Positions 5,902-12,059 are shown, counted from the stretch's first letter. The stretch is 12,059 nucleotides of DNA from JBBQSN01 sp038213835 (GCA_038213835.1 JBBQSN010000109.1:1-12059), one strand, 5' to 3'. Translations and numbers: made by a program. The notes: generated by a model not told the origin, from the sequence alone.

Positions 5902-6267
5902 GTGCGCTCCGGTGCCCCCGGGCCCGACGGTGGTGCGGTGACCGCCGAGCTGGCCGTGGCCCTGCTCGGGCTGACCGGTGTGCTGGCGGGGCTGCTCTCC
6001 CTCGGTGCGGTGGTGCAGGCCCAGCTGCAGGTGCACGACGCCGCGGCCGCCGGAGCCCGGCTGGCCGCGCGCGGCGAGCCGGCCGGTGTGGTCGCCGACG
6101 TCGCCGGACGGCTCGCCGGTCCCGGGGCGCGGGTGGGGGTGGGGGCGGGCGCGGGCACCACCCGCGTCGGCGTCACCCGCAGCGTCACGCTGCTCCTGCC
6201 CGGGTCGCCGACCGTGCAGGTGGAGGGGTCCGCCGAGGCCGTGACGGAGGGGGTGGGATCCCCGTGA
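5902..6267 (+). CDS. TadE-like pseudopilin
   Basis: A 121-residue TadE-family minor pilin or pseudopilin. The N-terminus DGGAVTAELAVALL carries a prepilin-like site: cleavage after Gly11 would put Glu16 at +5. One transmembrane helix spans about 15-38. The rest is a small external domain, including a Gly/Val-rich stretch (76-92) and beta-like segments up to residue 114. GTG 5902 lies four bases after the pilin stop, without a clear Shine-Dalgarno site, so it probably depends on pilin translation. Its stop overlaps the next start as GTGA (6264-6267). TadE proteins are thought to cap or initiate the fibre; that role is inferred from the family. Confidence 0.85.
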   Translation: MRSGAPGPDGGAVTAELAVALLGLTGVLAGLLSLGAVVQAQLQVHDAAAAGARLAARGEPAGVVADVAGRLAGPGARVGVGAGAGTTRVGVTRSVTLLLPGSPTVQVEGSAEAVTEGVGSP

Positions 6268-6941
6268 GCCGTCGGACCGGGCGCGGCGGCGACGAGGGAG
6301 CGGGCACGGTGCTCGTCGTCGGGCTGGTGGCAGCGCTGCTCGTCGGCGCGGTGTCGACGGCCACCCTCGGCCGGGCGGCTGCCGCCCGGCACCGCGCCGC
6401 CTCGGCCGCCGACCTTGCGGCCCTGGCCGCTGCGGGGACCGCCTGGGACACCGGCGTCGCGGCCGGCCCGTGCGCCGGCGAGGTGCTCGAGGCGGCGGCC
6501 GTGACGGCGACGCGCAACGGGGGGCGGCTGAGCGCGTGCGACGTCGGGGCCGCGGCGAGCGTCCGGGTCGGGGTGTCGGTCGAGGTGGGTGGCCTGCTGG
6601 CCGGTCTCGGTCCGGCCCGTGCCGCAGCCCGGGCCGGGCCGGCGTCCGGACCGTGGCCGGGGCGGCGGCGACGCGTAAGGTCAGGTGGTCAGGTGGGCAG
6701 GAGGCCAGGAGGTCAGGGGGTCAGGGGCTGGGCGGCGGCTCGGTGCCCGTCGGCTCCTGCTTGGTCGGCTGGACAGGCGGCGCCTGCTGGGCCCGGGGCT
6801 GGTCCCGGGGCTGGTCCCGGGGCTGGTCCTGGGCCGGGGCGTGGGTCGGCGCGGTGCCGTGCGGGGGCGCGGATCGACCTGCGGCCGCGCCGACCGGGAC
6901 GGGTCCGCCGGTCTCGCCCTCGAGCTTGCGCAGCCGCTTGA
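6264..6941 (+). CDS. Second TadE-like protein with atypical read-through C-terminus
   Basis: The first part of this 225-residue frame matches the 'helicase/secretion neighbourhood TadE-like' family. It has a short basic start, GAGTVLVVGLVAALLVGAV as a transmembrane helix (12-32), ARHRAASAADLAALAAA (41-57), two cysteines (70, 92) around GGRLSACDV, and a final ARAAARAGPA near residue 127, where relatives usually stop. After that the frame continues for about 98 residues of Arg/Pro/Gly-rich low-complexity sequence. This tail crosses an 8-bp tandem repeat and runs antisense to the lapA-like gene. A +1 shift would meet TAA at 6676-6678. The real product may therefore end near 6650-6680, with a recent stop loss, frameshift or sequencing error extending the frame. 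Start GTG 6264 is coupled to the upstream stop. Confidence 0.75.
   Translation: MSRRTGRGGDEGAGTVLVVGLVAALLVGAVSTATLGRAAAARHRAASAADLAALAAAGTAWDTGVAAGPCAGEVLEAAAVTATRNGGRLSACDVGAAASVRVGVSVEVGGLLAGLGPARAAARAGPASGPWPGRRRRVRSGGQVGRRPGGQGVRGWAAARCPSAPAWSAGQAAPAGPGAGPGAGPGAGPGPGRGSARCRAGARIDLRPRRPGRVRRSRPRACAAA
6678..6725. repeat. Six 8-bp tandem repeats, consensus WGGTCAGG
   Basis: The units are AGGTCAGG, TGGTCAGG, TGGGCAGG, AGGCCAGG, AGGTCAGG and GGGTCAGG, directly abutting. They lie at the junction of the TadE-like gene (+) and the lapA-like gene (-) and include the latter's stop codon (6721-6723). An 8-bp period is not a multiple of three, so copy-number change would shift the + frame. Confidence 0.85.
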
Positions 6942-7173
6942 GCTCCTTGCGCTTGGCCAGGCTGCGGCGGCTGCCCGAGCGCAGCATCGCGATGGCCAGG
7001 ACCGCGACCAGCAGGGTCGCGGCACCGAGCAGGAACAGCACCAGCGGGGAGGGCGCGAAGAAGAAGTTGAACTGCTCCGACTCCAGCCGCACGGTGTCGG
7101 AGGTCCCGGTGACCACGACGAACACGACGACGGCGACCACCACGATCAACAGCAGCACAGCGATGACGACCAT
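6721..7173 (-). CDS. LapA/DUF1049-like two-TM membrane protein
   Basis: A 150-residue membrane protein. Transmembrane helix 1 (2-21) is almost pure Val/Ile/Leu, a short loop contains FNFFFAPSP (35-43), and helix 2 spans 43-64. A basic cytoplasmic segment, RRSLAKRKELKRLRKLEGE, follows (69-87), then a Pro/Gln/Ala-rich disordered tail to 150 with three DQPR-type repeats (116-127). The two helices joined by an aromatic-rich segment, then a basic patch, resemble LapA-domain proteins; the function in actinobacteria is not established. ATG 7173 is preceded by GAGGAGGAG at good spacing, so the start is firm. It lies downstream of the helicase on the same strand but behind a strong stem-loop, so it probably has its own promoter. 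Its 3' end is overlapped by the opposing TadE-like frame. Confidence 0.75.
   Translation of the reverse strand: MVVIAVLLLIVVVAVVVFVVVTGTSDTVRLESEQFNFFFAPSPLVLFLLGAATLLVAVLAIAMLRSGSRRSLAKRKELKRLRKLEGETGGPVPVGAAAGRSAPPHGTAPTHAPAQDQPRDQPRDQPRAQQAPPVQPTKQEPTGTEPPPSP
6795..6830. repeat. Three 12-bp tandem repeats within the lapA-like gene
   Basis: GGGGCTGGTCCC occurs twice and then once with a final T (6795-6806, 6807-6818, 6819-6830). On the minus strand it encodes the repeated DQPR units of the disordered tail. The 12-bp period keeps the reading frame. Confidence 0.9.
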
Positions 7174-7200
7174 GAGCTCCTCCTCGGATGCGCGACGACC

Positions 7201-7233
7201 AGGTCCGGGGCGGGGCCCCGACGCTCCGGACCT
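7201..7233 (-). terminator. Terminator-like stem-loop after the helicase gene
   Basis: AGGTCCGG (7201-7208) pairs with CCGGACCT (7226-7233). The 17-nt interior contains the palindrome CGGGGCCCCG (7211-7220). It starts eight bases past the helicase TAG on the minus strand and ends before the lapA-like ribosome binding site. There is no U-tract. Confidence 0.6.
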
Positions 7234-7240
7234 CAGGAGG

Positions 7241-9637
7241 CTAGCGGTGAGGCCCCGACACGTCCTGTTCGACGGCGTCGTGAGGCGTCGGGGCCCCGAT
7301 CAGCACAGCGTGCAGCAGCCGGGTGGCGGCGGCCTTGTCGAGCGGCTCGTTCCCGTTGCCGCACTTCGGCGACTGCACGCACGCGGGGCAGCCGGCGGCG
7401 CACCGGCAGGCGAGCAACGTCTGAAGCGTGGCCGTCAGCCACCGCTGCGCCCGCAAGAACCCCCGCTCGGCGAAGCCGGCCCCGCCGGCCCGGGCGTCGT
7501 GCACGAACACGGTGGCGGTCCCGGTGTCAGGGTGCAGCGCCGTGGAGACGCCGCCGACGTCCCACCGGTCGCACGTGGCCACCAGCGGCAGCAGCCCGAT
7601 CGCGGCGTGCTCGGCCGCGTGCACGGCTCCAGGAAGCTGCTCGGCCCCCACCCGGGCCGCGATCAGCACCTCGTCCGGCAGCGTCCACCACACGCCGGTG
7701 GTGCGCAGCCGACGCTCGGGCAGGTCGAGCGCGTGCTCCCCGAGCACCTCGCCGGTGCCGAGCCGGCGTCGCACGTACCCGGTGACCCGGCTGGTCACCT
7801 CCACGGTGCCCAGGCAGATGCCGACCTCGCCCCAGACCGTGCGGTGCCGCTGCTCGAGCACACGGATGTCGCCCACCGACGCGGCGTGGGTCGTCCACGC
7901 GGGGGCCGGCGACCGGACCGTCGCTGCCCCGCGTTCGAGGTCGAGCTCGATCACCTCGAAGGCCGAACCGCGGTGCAGGTAGACGGCGCCCTCGTGCACG
8001 CTGTGGTCGGCCGCGGCGGCGTCGACCGTGCCGAGCACCCGGCCGGTCGAGCGCTCCACCACCGAGACGGGGTCGGCGCCGGTGCCTCGCAGGTCGGTGA
8101 GGTCGGTGGCCCGGGTGGGGTGGGTCCAGAACCACCCCGTCGTGCGGCGCCGCAGCAGTCCCCGGCGCACCAGGACCTCGAGCACCGATGACGTCGACGA
8201 CCCGAAGAGGGCGAGATCGGCCGGGGTCAGGGGCAGCTCGGCGGCCGCGGCGCACAGGTGCGGCGCCAGCACGTGCGGGTTGTCGGGATCGAGCACCGTG
8301 GCCTCGACCGGCAGGCCGACGAGCTCCTCCGGGTGGGCCAGCAGGTAGGTGTCGAGCGGGTCGTCGGCACCCACCAGCACGGCCAGCCCGCGGGTGCCCG
8401 CGCGCCCGGCCCGCCCCGCCTGCTGCCAGAGGGAGGAGCGGGTGCCCGGCCATCCCGCGACCAGGACGGCGTCGAGCCCGCTGATGTCGACCCCCAGCTC
8501 GAGGGCGTTCGTGGTCGCCAGCGCCACCGTGCGGCCGGAGCCGAGCCGGCGCTCCAGCTCGCGTCGCTCCTCGGGCAGGTAGCCGCCGCGGTAGGCCTCC
8601 ACCAGCCGCCCGGAGCCGGCCTCGCGCTGCTCGAGGTCGCGTGCGGCGGCCAGCGCCACCGCCTCGGCGCCCCGGCGGGAGCGGACGAACGCCAGCGAGC
8701 GCACCCGCGACCCGACCAGGTCGGCCAGCAGCCCCGCGGTCTCGGTGGTGGCGCTGGTGCGGGTGCCGTCGCTGCGGACGGGCGGTTCCCAGAGCACGAG
8801 GTCGGTGCCTGCCCGGCGCGAGGCGTCGTCCTGCACGGCGACGACGTCGAGCCCGGTGAGGCGGCTCGCCGTCCCGGCCGGGTCGGCGGCGGTCGCCGAC
8901 GCGAGCACGAACGTCGGCGAGGCGCCGTGGTGCGCGGCGACCCGGCGGACCCGGCGCAGCACCGCCGCGACCTGAGCGCCGAAGACGCCCCGGTAGCGGT
9001 GCATCTCGTCGACCACCACGACCTCGAGCCCCCGCCAGAACGAGGCCCACCGGACGTGCTGGGGCAGCATCGAGAAGTGCAGCATGTCGGGGTTGGTGAG
9101 GACGTAGCGCGCGTGCTGGCGCACCCACCGGCGCTCCTCCAGCGGGGTGTCGCCGTCGTAGACCGCGGCCCGGACCGCCGTGCCGAGCGCGGCGATCGCG
9201 CCCAGCTGGTCGGCCGCCAGCGCCTTGGTCGGCGACACGTAGAGCACGGACGGCCGGGTCAGCGACGCGCCCGGGTCGTCGAGCAATCGGGTGAGCGCCG
9301 GCAGCTGGTACGCCAACGACTTGCCCGAGGCGGTGCCGGTGGACACCACGACGTGCCGGCCGGCGTGAGCGTGCTCGGCCACCTCGACCTGGTGCTGCCA
9401 CGGCAGCACGACCCCGGCACGGCCGAACCCCGCGACCACCTGCGGGTGCGCCCAGGCCGGCCAGGCGGCGGTGCGGCCCGGCCCGCCGGGCGTTCGGTGC
9501 AGGTGGCGCACGCGTTCTGCGCGCCCGGGCCGCGCGAGCAGGATGCCGAGCGGGCCCTCCTGCGGGTCCTGGATCGGCACCTGGATCGGCACGCCCGGGG
9601 GCACGTCGAGCGGGTCGTGCAGGGAGGCTCCGGCCAC
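7241..9637 (-). CDS. DEAD/DEAH-box helicase with C-terminal DUF1998 cysteine cluster
   Basis: A 798-residue superfamily 2 helicase of the actinobacterial 'helicase/secretion neighbourhood' group, related to YprA/MrfA and Lhr-type DNA helicases; MrfA acts in mitomycin C repair in Bacillus. Motifs in order: WQHQ (80-83), Walker A GTASGKS (101-107), PTKAL (136-140), TNPDM (181-185), motif II DEMH (210-213), SAT (247-249), AFVRSRRGAE (316-325), ATTNALELGVDI (374-385) and QQAGRAGRAG (405-414). The C-terminal DUF1998 region has Cys744, 746, 750, 753 and 759 in CRCAAGCPACVQSPKC, probably a zinc or Fe-S site. Motif II has Met where the group usually has Cys (DECH). GTG 9637 is chosen because upstream frame runs antisense to the bldG leader; no Shine-Dalgarno site is seen, so a leaderless start is possible. 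Active and complete. Confidence 0.9.
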   Translation of the reverse strand: MAGASLHDPLDVPPGVPIQVPIQDPQEGPLGILLARPGRAERVRHLHRTPGGPGRTAAWPAWAHPQVVAGFGRAGVVLPWQHQVEVAEHAHAGRHVVVSTGTASGKSLAYQLPALTRLLDDPGASLTRPSVLYVSPTKALAADQLGAIAALGTAVRAAVYDGDTPLEERRWVRQHARYVLTNPDMLHFSMLPQHVRWASFWRGLEVVVVDEMHRYRGVFGAQVAAVLRRVRRVAAHHGASPTFVLASATAADPAGTASRLTGLDVVAVQDDASRRAGTDLVLWEPPVRSDGTRTSATTETAGLLADLVGSRVRSLAFVRSRRGAEAVALAAARDLEQREAGSGRLVEAYRGGYLPEERRELERRLGSGRTVALATTNALELGVDISGLDAVLVAGWPGTRSSLWQQAGRAGRAGTRGLAVLVGADDPLDTYLLAHPEELVGLPVEATVLDPDNPHVLAPHLCAAAAELPLTPADLALFGSSTSSVLEVLVRRGLLRRRTTGWFWTHPTRATDLTDLRGTGADPVSVVERSTGRVLGTVDAAAADHSVHEGAVYLHRGSAFEVIELDLERGAATVRSPAPAWTTHAASVGDIRVLEQRHRTVWGEVGICLGTVEVTSRVTGYVRRRLGTGEVLGEHALDLPERRLRTTGVWWTLPDEVLIAARVGAEQLPGAVHAAEHAAIGLLPLVATCDRWDVGGVSTALHPDTGTATVFVHDARAGGAGFAERGFLRAQRWLTATLQTLLACRCAAGCPACVQSPKCGNGNEPLDKAAATRLLHAVLIGAPTPHDAVEQDVSGPHR
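9569..9592. repeat. 12-bp direct duplication in the helicase N-terminus
   Basis: CTGGATCGGCAC occurs twice in immediate succession. On the minus strand it encodes VPIQ-VPIQ around residues 17-23 of the helicase, before the conserved core. It is in frame and probably neutral. Confidence 0.9.
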
Positions 9638-9733
9638 GCCGAGAGTGTCGCACCGGGCTGTGACACCTCCCGCCGAAGACAGACCGGACGCCGGACTTCT
9701 CCCCAGGAGGTGTGCCCGCGCTGTCGTGGGGTG

Positions 9734-9797
9734 GTTGAATGCCACGGGACGTCGGGGCGCACCCCGACGCATGTCGCGCGACCGTGGGAGATTCAAC
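9734..9797 (+). promoter_or_regulatory. Nested inverted repeat enclosing the bldG ribosome binding site
   Basis: GTTGAAT (9734-9740) pairs with ATTCAAC (9791-9797), and CCACGG (9742-9747) pairs with CCGTGG (9782-9787). Together they enclose a perfect 8-bp hairpin, CGTCGGGG/CCCCGACG (9750-9769, loop CGCA). The right arm contains the only plausible Shine-Dalgarno site (GGGAG 9786-9790) and abuts the GTG start. If transcribed as a whole, this fold would hide the ribosome binding site. TTGAAT at 9735-9740 could alternatively be a -10 element, in which case the outer stem exists only in DNA. Confidence 0.6.
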
Positions 9798-10151
9798 GTG
9801 GACCTGTCCGTGACCAGCCGTGAGCAGGGTGGACGCACCGTCGTCGAGGTCGGCGGCGAGATCGACGTCTACACCGCCCCGGTGCTGCGGGAACGGCTGA
9901 ACGACCTCGTCGGCGAAGGCCACCACCACCTGGTGGTCGACATGGAGAACGTCGACTTCCTCGACTCCACCGGCCTGGGCGTCCTGGTGGGCGGCCTGAA
10001 GCGGGTGCGCGCCCACGACGGCTCGCTGCACCTGGTCTGCACGCAGGAGAAGATCCTCAAGGTGTTCCGGATCACCGGCCTCACCAAGGTGTTCCCGATC
10101 CACGCCACGGTCGACGAGGCCGTCGCCGCCACCGGCGGCGCTGCCGGCTGA
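9798..10151 (+). CDS. bldG: BldG-like STAS-domain anti-sigma factor antagonist
   Basis: A 117-residue STAS protein close to Streptomyces BldG, which controls development and antibiotic production there by binding and releasing anti-sigma factors. It runs VVEVGGEIDVYTAP (15-28), LVVDMENVDFLDSTGLGVLVGGLKR (45-69), and FRITGLTKVFPIHATVDEA near the end. Ser57 in DSTGLG is the residue phosphorylated by the partner kinase in BldG. The start GTG 9798 has GGGAG seven bases upstream and gives the family N-terminus MDLSV. The gene is flanked by unusual structure: a repeat covering its ribosome binding site and a hairpin with its stop codon in the loop. It is followed after 17 bp by its probable partner. 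The protein should be functional. Confidence 0.95.
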   Translation: MDLSVTSREQGGRTVVEVGGEIDVYTAPVLRERLNDLVGEGHHHLVVDMENVDFLDSTGLGVLVGGLKRVRAHDGSLHLVCTQEKILKVFRITGLTKVFPIHATVDEAVAATGGAAG

Positions 10152-10161
10152 GCCGGCAGCG
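10139..10161 (+). terminator. Perfect 10-bp hairpin with the bldG stop codon as its loop
   Basis: CGCTGCCGGC (10139-10148) and GCCGGCAGCG (10152-10161) are exact complements, and the 3-nt loop is the TGA stop (10149-10151). It lies seven bases before the next GTG start. It could terminate part of the transcripts after bldG or tune translation of the partner gene. Confidence 0.65.
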
Positions 10162-10168
10162 ACCCCGC

Positions 10169-10576
10169 GTGAGCGGCGTGCCGCCCCAGGCCGTCCCGGA
10201 GCACGACGGCCCCGATCGCGCGGTCGAGCTCGAGCTCCCCGCGACCCCCGAGCACGTGCGCACCGCGCGGCTGGTCAGCGTCGCCGTCGCCCGCCGGGTC
10301 GGCCTGGACGACCAGATCGTCGAGGAGGTCCGGCTCGCGGTGGGCGAGGCCTGCGCCCGGCACCTGGCCCGCAGCCCCGGCCTGCGACGGCTCCGGCTCG
10401 AGCTGCGCGAGTCACGTCCTGGCCGCCCCGGTCTGCACGTGCTGGTCCTGGCGGTCGACCCGGGTGCTGCCGACGTCCCGGTCAGCGCGGACGACCTGTC
10501 GCTCGCCGTGCTCCAGGGCCTGGTGCCCGGCCTGCGGGTCGGTCCGGGACGCCTCGAGCTGCACTGGCCGGCCTGA
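10169..10576 (+). CDS. Degenerate RsbW-like ATP-binding protein, probable BldG partner
   Basis: A 135-residue protein resembling the anti-sigma factor/serine kinase (HATPase_c_2) fold. VELELPATPEHVRTARLVSVAVARRVGLDD (19-48) is the usual N-terminal part. DQIVEEVRLAVGEACARHLARS (48-69) matches the N-box helix, but the Asn that coordinates magnesium-ATP is replaced (GEACAR). The later DxGxG glycine box is not recognisable; only VDPGAADVP stands near it. Kinase activity is therefore doubtful and it may act by binding. In Streptomyces an anti-sigma gene likewise follows bldG, and this is probably its counterpart. GTG 10169 gives the complete N-terminus; GTG 10178 is an in-frame alternative. No strong Shine-Dalgarno site is present, and a hairpin sits directly upstream. 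Confidence 0.8.
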   Translation: MSGVPPQAVPEHDGPDRAVELELPATPEHVRTARLVSVAVARRVGLDDQIVEEVRLAVGEACARHLARSPGLRRLRLELRESRPGRPGLHVLVLAVDPGAADVPVSADDLSLAVLQGLVPGLRVGPGRLELHWPA

Positions 10577-10653
10577 GCGCGAGCCTGCGACTGACGGCGC
10601 TCCCCCCGTGTGACGTGGGCCGCACCTGTGTCGGCGGTCACGCCGCACGTGCG

Positions 10654-10659
10654 TAGACT
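10654..10659 (+). promoter_or_regulatory. Candidate -10 element (TAGACT) for hppA
   Basis: TAGACT fits the actinobacterial TANNNT pattern and lies in the only gap before hppA. No good -35 is seen at 17-18 bp spacing. Transcription from here would give a leader of about 108 nt. Confidence 0.45.
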
Positions 10660-10680
10660 CCCCGCGACCCGCCCACGTGT

Positions 10681-10751
10681 GCAGTTCGAACAATTGCGAC
10701 GTCCGGGCACCGGTCACCTGAACTGCCGACCTGGTCTGCTGACCTGAACTG
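10681..10751. repeat. Repeated ACCTGAACTG and inverted CAGTTC motifs in the hppA leader
   Basis: ACCTGAACTG occurs at 10716-10725 and 10742-10751, 26 bp apart start to start. CAGTTC at 10681-10686, within the palindrome GTTCGAAC (10684-10691), is the reverse complement of the GAACTG part. The set could bind a regulator, or form alternative stems in the leader RNA. Confidence 0.5.
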
Positions 10752-10773
10752 ACCCACACGTCAAGGAGGACGG

Positions 10774-12059
10774 ATGTCGAGCCACACGCTCGCACCACTG
10801 CTGGGGACGGGGCCGGTGGCGTCGTCCGGCACCACCACCGTCGAGCTCGCCGGCGGGAACCAGACGCTCGTGGTCCTGGTCGCCGTCATCGCCGTGGTGG
10901 CCCTGGTGATGGCGGTGGTGTTCCGCAGCCAGGTGCTGGCCTACGGCGAGGGCACCGCGAGCATGCAGGAGATCGCCAAGGCCGTGCAGGAGGGCGCCAG
11001 CGCCTACCTGAACCGCCAGTTCCGCACCCTCGCGCTGTTCGTCGTGCTGGTCTTCGGCCTGCTGTTCCTCCTCCCGGGAGACGGTGACATCCGGGTCGGC
11101 CGGAGCCTGTTCTTCGTCCTGGGTGCGCTGTTCTCCGCCGGGATCGGCTACCTCGGCATGTCGCTGGCCGTGCGGGCCAACGTCCGTGTGGCCGCGGCGG
11201 CCCGCGAGGCCGACGGCAAGGCGGTCGGCACCCGGATCGCGTTCCGCACCGGCGGCGTGGTCGGCATGGCGACCGTGGGGCTCGGCCTGCTCGGCGCGGC
11301 CGTCGTCGTGCTCATCTACAAGGGCGACGCGCCCTCGGTGCTCGAGGGCTTCGGCTTCGGCGCCGCCCTGCTCGCGATGTTCATGCGGGTCGGCGGCGGC
11401 ATCTTCACCAAGGCGGCCGACGTCGGCGCCGACCTGGTCGGCAAGGTCGAGGCGGGCATCCCCGAGGACGACCCGCGCAACGCCGCGACCATCGCCGACA
11501 ACGTCGGTGACAACGTCGGTGACTGCGCCGGCATGGCGGCCGACCTGTTCGAGTCCTACGCCGTGACCCTGGTGGCCGCCCTGATCCTCGGCAAGGCCGC
11601 CTTCGGCGACCAGGGGCTGGTCTTCCCGCTCATCGTCCCGGCGATCGGCGCCCTCACCGCCGTGCTCGGCGTGTTCATCACCAAGCCCCGCGACGGCGAG
11701 AGCGGCCTCACCGCGATCAACCGCGGCTTCTACATCTCGGCGGCCGTCGCCGCCGTCGGCTCCGCGATCGCGGCGTTCATCTACCTGCCGAGCTCCTACT
11801 CCGGCCTGGTCAACGTCAGCGAGGACATCTCTTCCCTGTCCGGCGACCCGCGGATCGTGGCGACCCTGGCCGTCTTCCTCGGCATCGTGCTCGCCGGCGT
11901 CATCCTGTGGCTCACCGGCTACTTCACCGGCACCGACAAGCCGCCGACGATCAACGTGGCCAAGACCTCCCTCACCGGACCGGCCACCGTGGTGCTCGCG
12001 GGCATCGGCGTCGGCTTCGAGTCGGCGGTCTACACGGCGGTGATCATCGCCGGCGCCGT
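10774..12059 (+). CDS. hppA: Membrane-bound proton-translocating pyrophosphatase, N-terminal part
   Basis: The frame stays open to the right edge, so 428 residues are seen of a family usually around 700-800. The enzyme couples hydrolysis of pyrophosphate to ion pumping across the membrane. Visible hallmarks are YGEGTASMQEIAKAVQEGAS (57-76), the pyrophosphate/magnesium-binding GGGIFTKAADVGADLVGKVE (207-226) with GIPEDDPRN (228-236), and DNVGDNVGDCAGMAADLFES (242-261). Several long hydrophobic helices occur at about 31-50, 86-101, 112-133, 163-182, 264-274, 284-303, 319-337 and 361-382. The residue that separates K+-dependent from K+-independent types lies beyond the window. ATG 10774 has AAGGAGGA just upstream (10763-10770), a strong start. 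It probably has its own promoter and a leader of about 108 nt. Confidence 0.96.
   Translation, partial: MSSHTLAPLLGTGPVASSGTTTVELAGGNQTLVVLVAVIAVVALVMAVVFRSQVLAYGEGTASMQEIAKAVQEGASAYLNRQFRTLALFVVLVFGLLFLLPGDGDIRVGRSLFFVLGALFSAGIGYLGMSLAVRANVRVAAAAREADGKAVGTRIAFRTGGVVGMATVGLGLLGAAVVVLIYKGDAPSVLEGFGFGAALLAMFMRVGGGIFTKAADVGADLVGKVEAGIPEDDPRNAATIADNVGDNVGDCAGMAADLFESYAVTLVAALILGKAAFGDQGLVFPLIVPAIGALTAVLGVFITKPRDGESGLTAINRGFYISAAVAAVGSAIAAFIYLPSSYSGLVNVSEDISSLSGDPRIVATLAVFLGIVLAGVILWLTGYFTGTDKPPTINVAKTSLTGPATVVLAGIGVGFESAVYTAVIIAGA

Noticed and set aside
6470..8191. Long plus-strand frame opposite the lapA-like and helicase genes
   Set aside because: It has no recognisable domain, while the minus strand carries a full set of helicase motifs.
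9638..9838. Helicase N-terminal extension to ATG 9838
   Set aside because: It would be antisense to the bldG start and leader; the family-like sequence begins only after GTG 9637.
10684..10691. LexA/SOS box at GTTCGAAC
   Set aside because: The actinobacterial box has GAAC and GTTC spaced by four bases in the opposite order; this palindrome does not fit.

Overview
This is a very GC-rich stretch of actinobacterial (Actinomycetota) chromosome. The signs are GC-saturated third codon positions, many GTG starts, GTGA-type gene overlaps, a BldG-like regulator, and the 'helicase/secretion neighbourhood' gene set typical of high-GC Gram-positives. The genus cannot be fixed from sequence alone; a Nocardioides-like or related soil actinobacterium is a reasonable guess. 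No tRNA, rRNA, CRISPR array, transposase or phage gene was seen.

Left edge (2-1379): the 3' end of a degenerate Fic-domain gene (+) converges on a one-pass membrane protein of unknown function with two extracytoplasmic beta-rich segments (-). Next comes a gap of about 680 bp (1380-2059) with no convincing gene but with several strong inverted repeats.

Tad/Flp pilus locus (2060 to about 6700, +): ssd, tadA, tadB and tadC form a tightly overlapping operon. After a 170-bp gap come a DUF4244 Flp-type pilin with the strongest ribosome binding site of the locus, a TadE-like pseudopilin and a second TadE-like protein. Ssd/CpaE probably positions the machine, TadA hydrolyses ATP, TadB/TadC form the inner-membrane platform, and the pilin and TadE proteins are the assembled subunits. 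No prepilin peptidase lies in the window. The gaps before ssd and before the pilin share a CAGGGGG plus paired CACAG arrangement that may link their control.

Middle (6721-9637, -): a LapA-like two-TM membrane protein, whose 3' end is overlapped by the read-through tail of the second TadE-like gene, and a large DEAD/DEAH helicase with a C-terminal DUF1998 cysteine cluster (YprA/MrfA/Lhr-like). A stem-loop separates the two.

Right (9798-12059, +): a BldG-like STAS anti-sigma antagonist, a degenerate RsbW-type ATP-binding partner, and the first 428 codons of a membrane proton-pumping pyrophosphatase (hppA). The most interesting non-coding signals flank bldG: a nested inverted repeat that would bury its Shine-Dalgarno sequence, and a perfect 10-bp hairpin whose 3-nt loop is the bldG stop codon. 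No wholly new gene system was found; the novelty here is mainly regulatory and structural.
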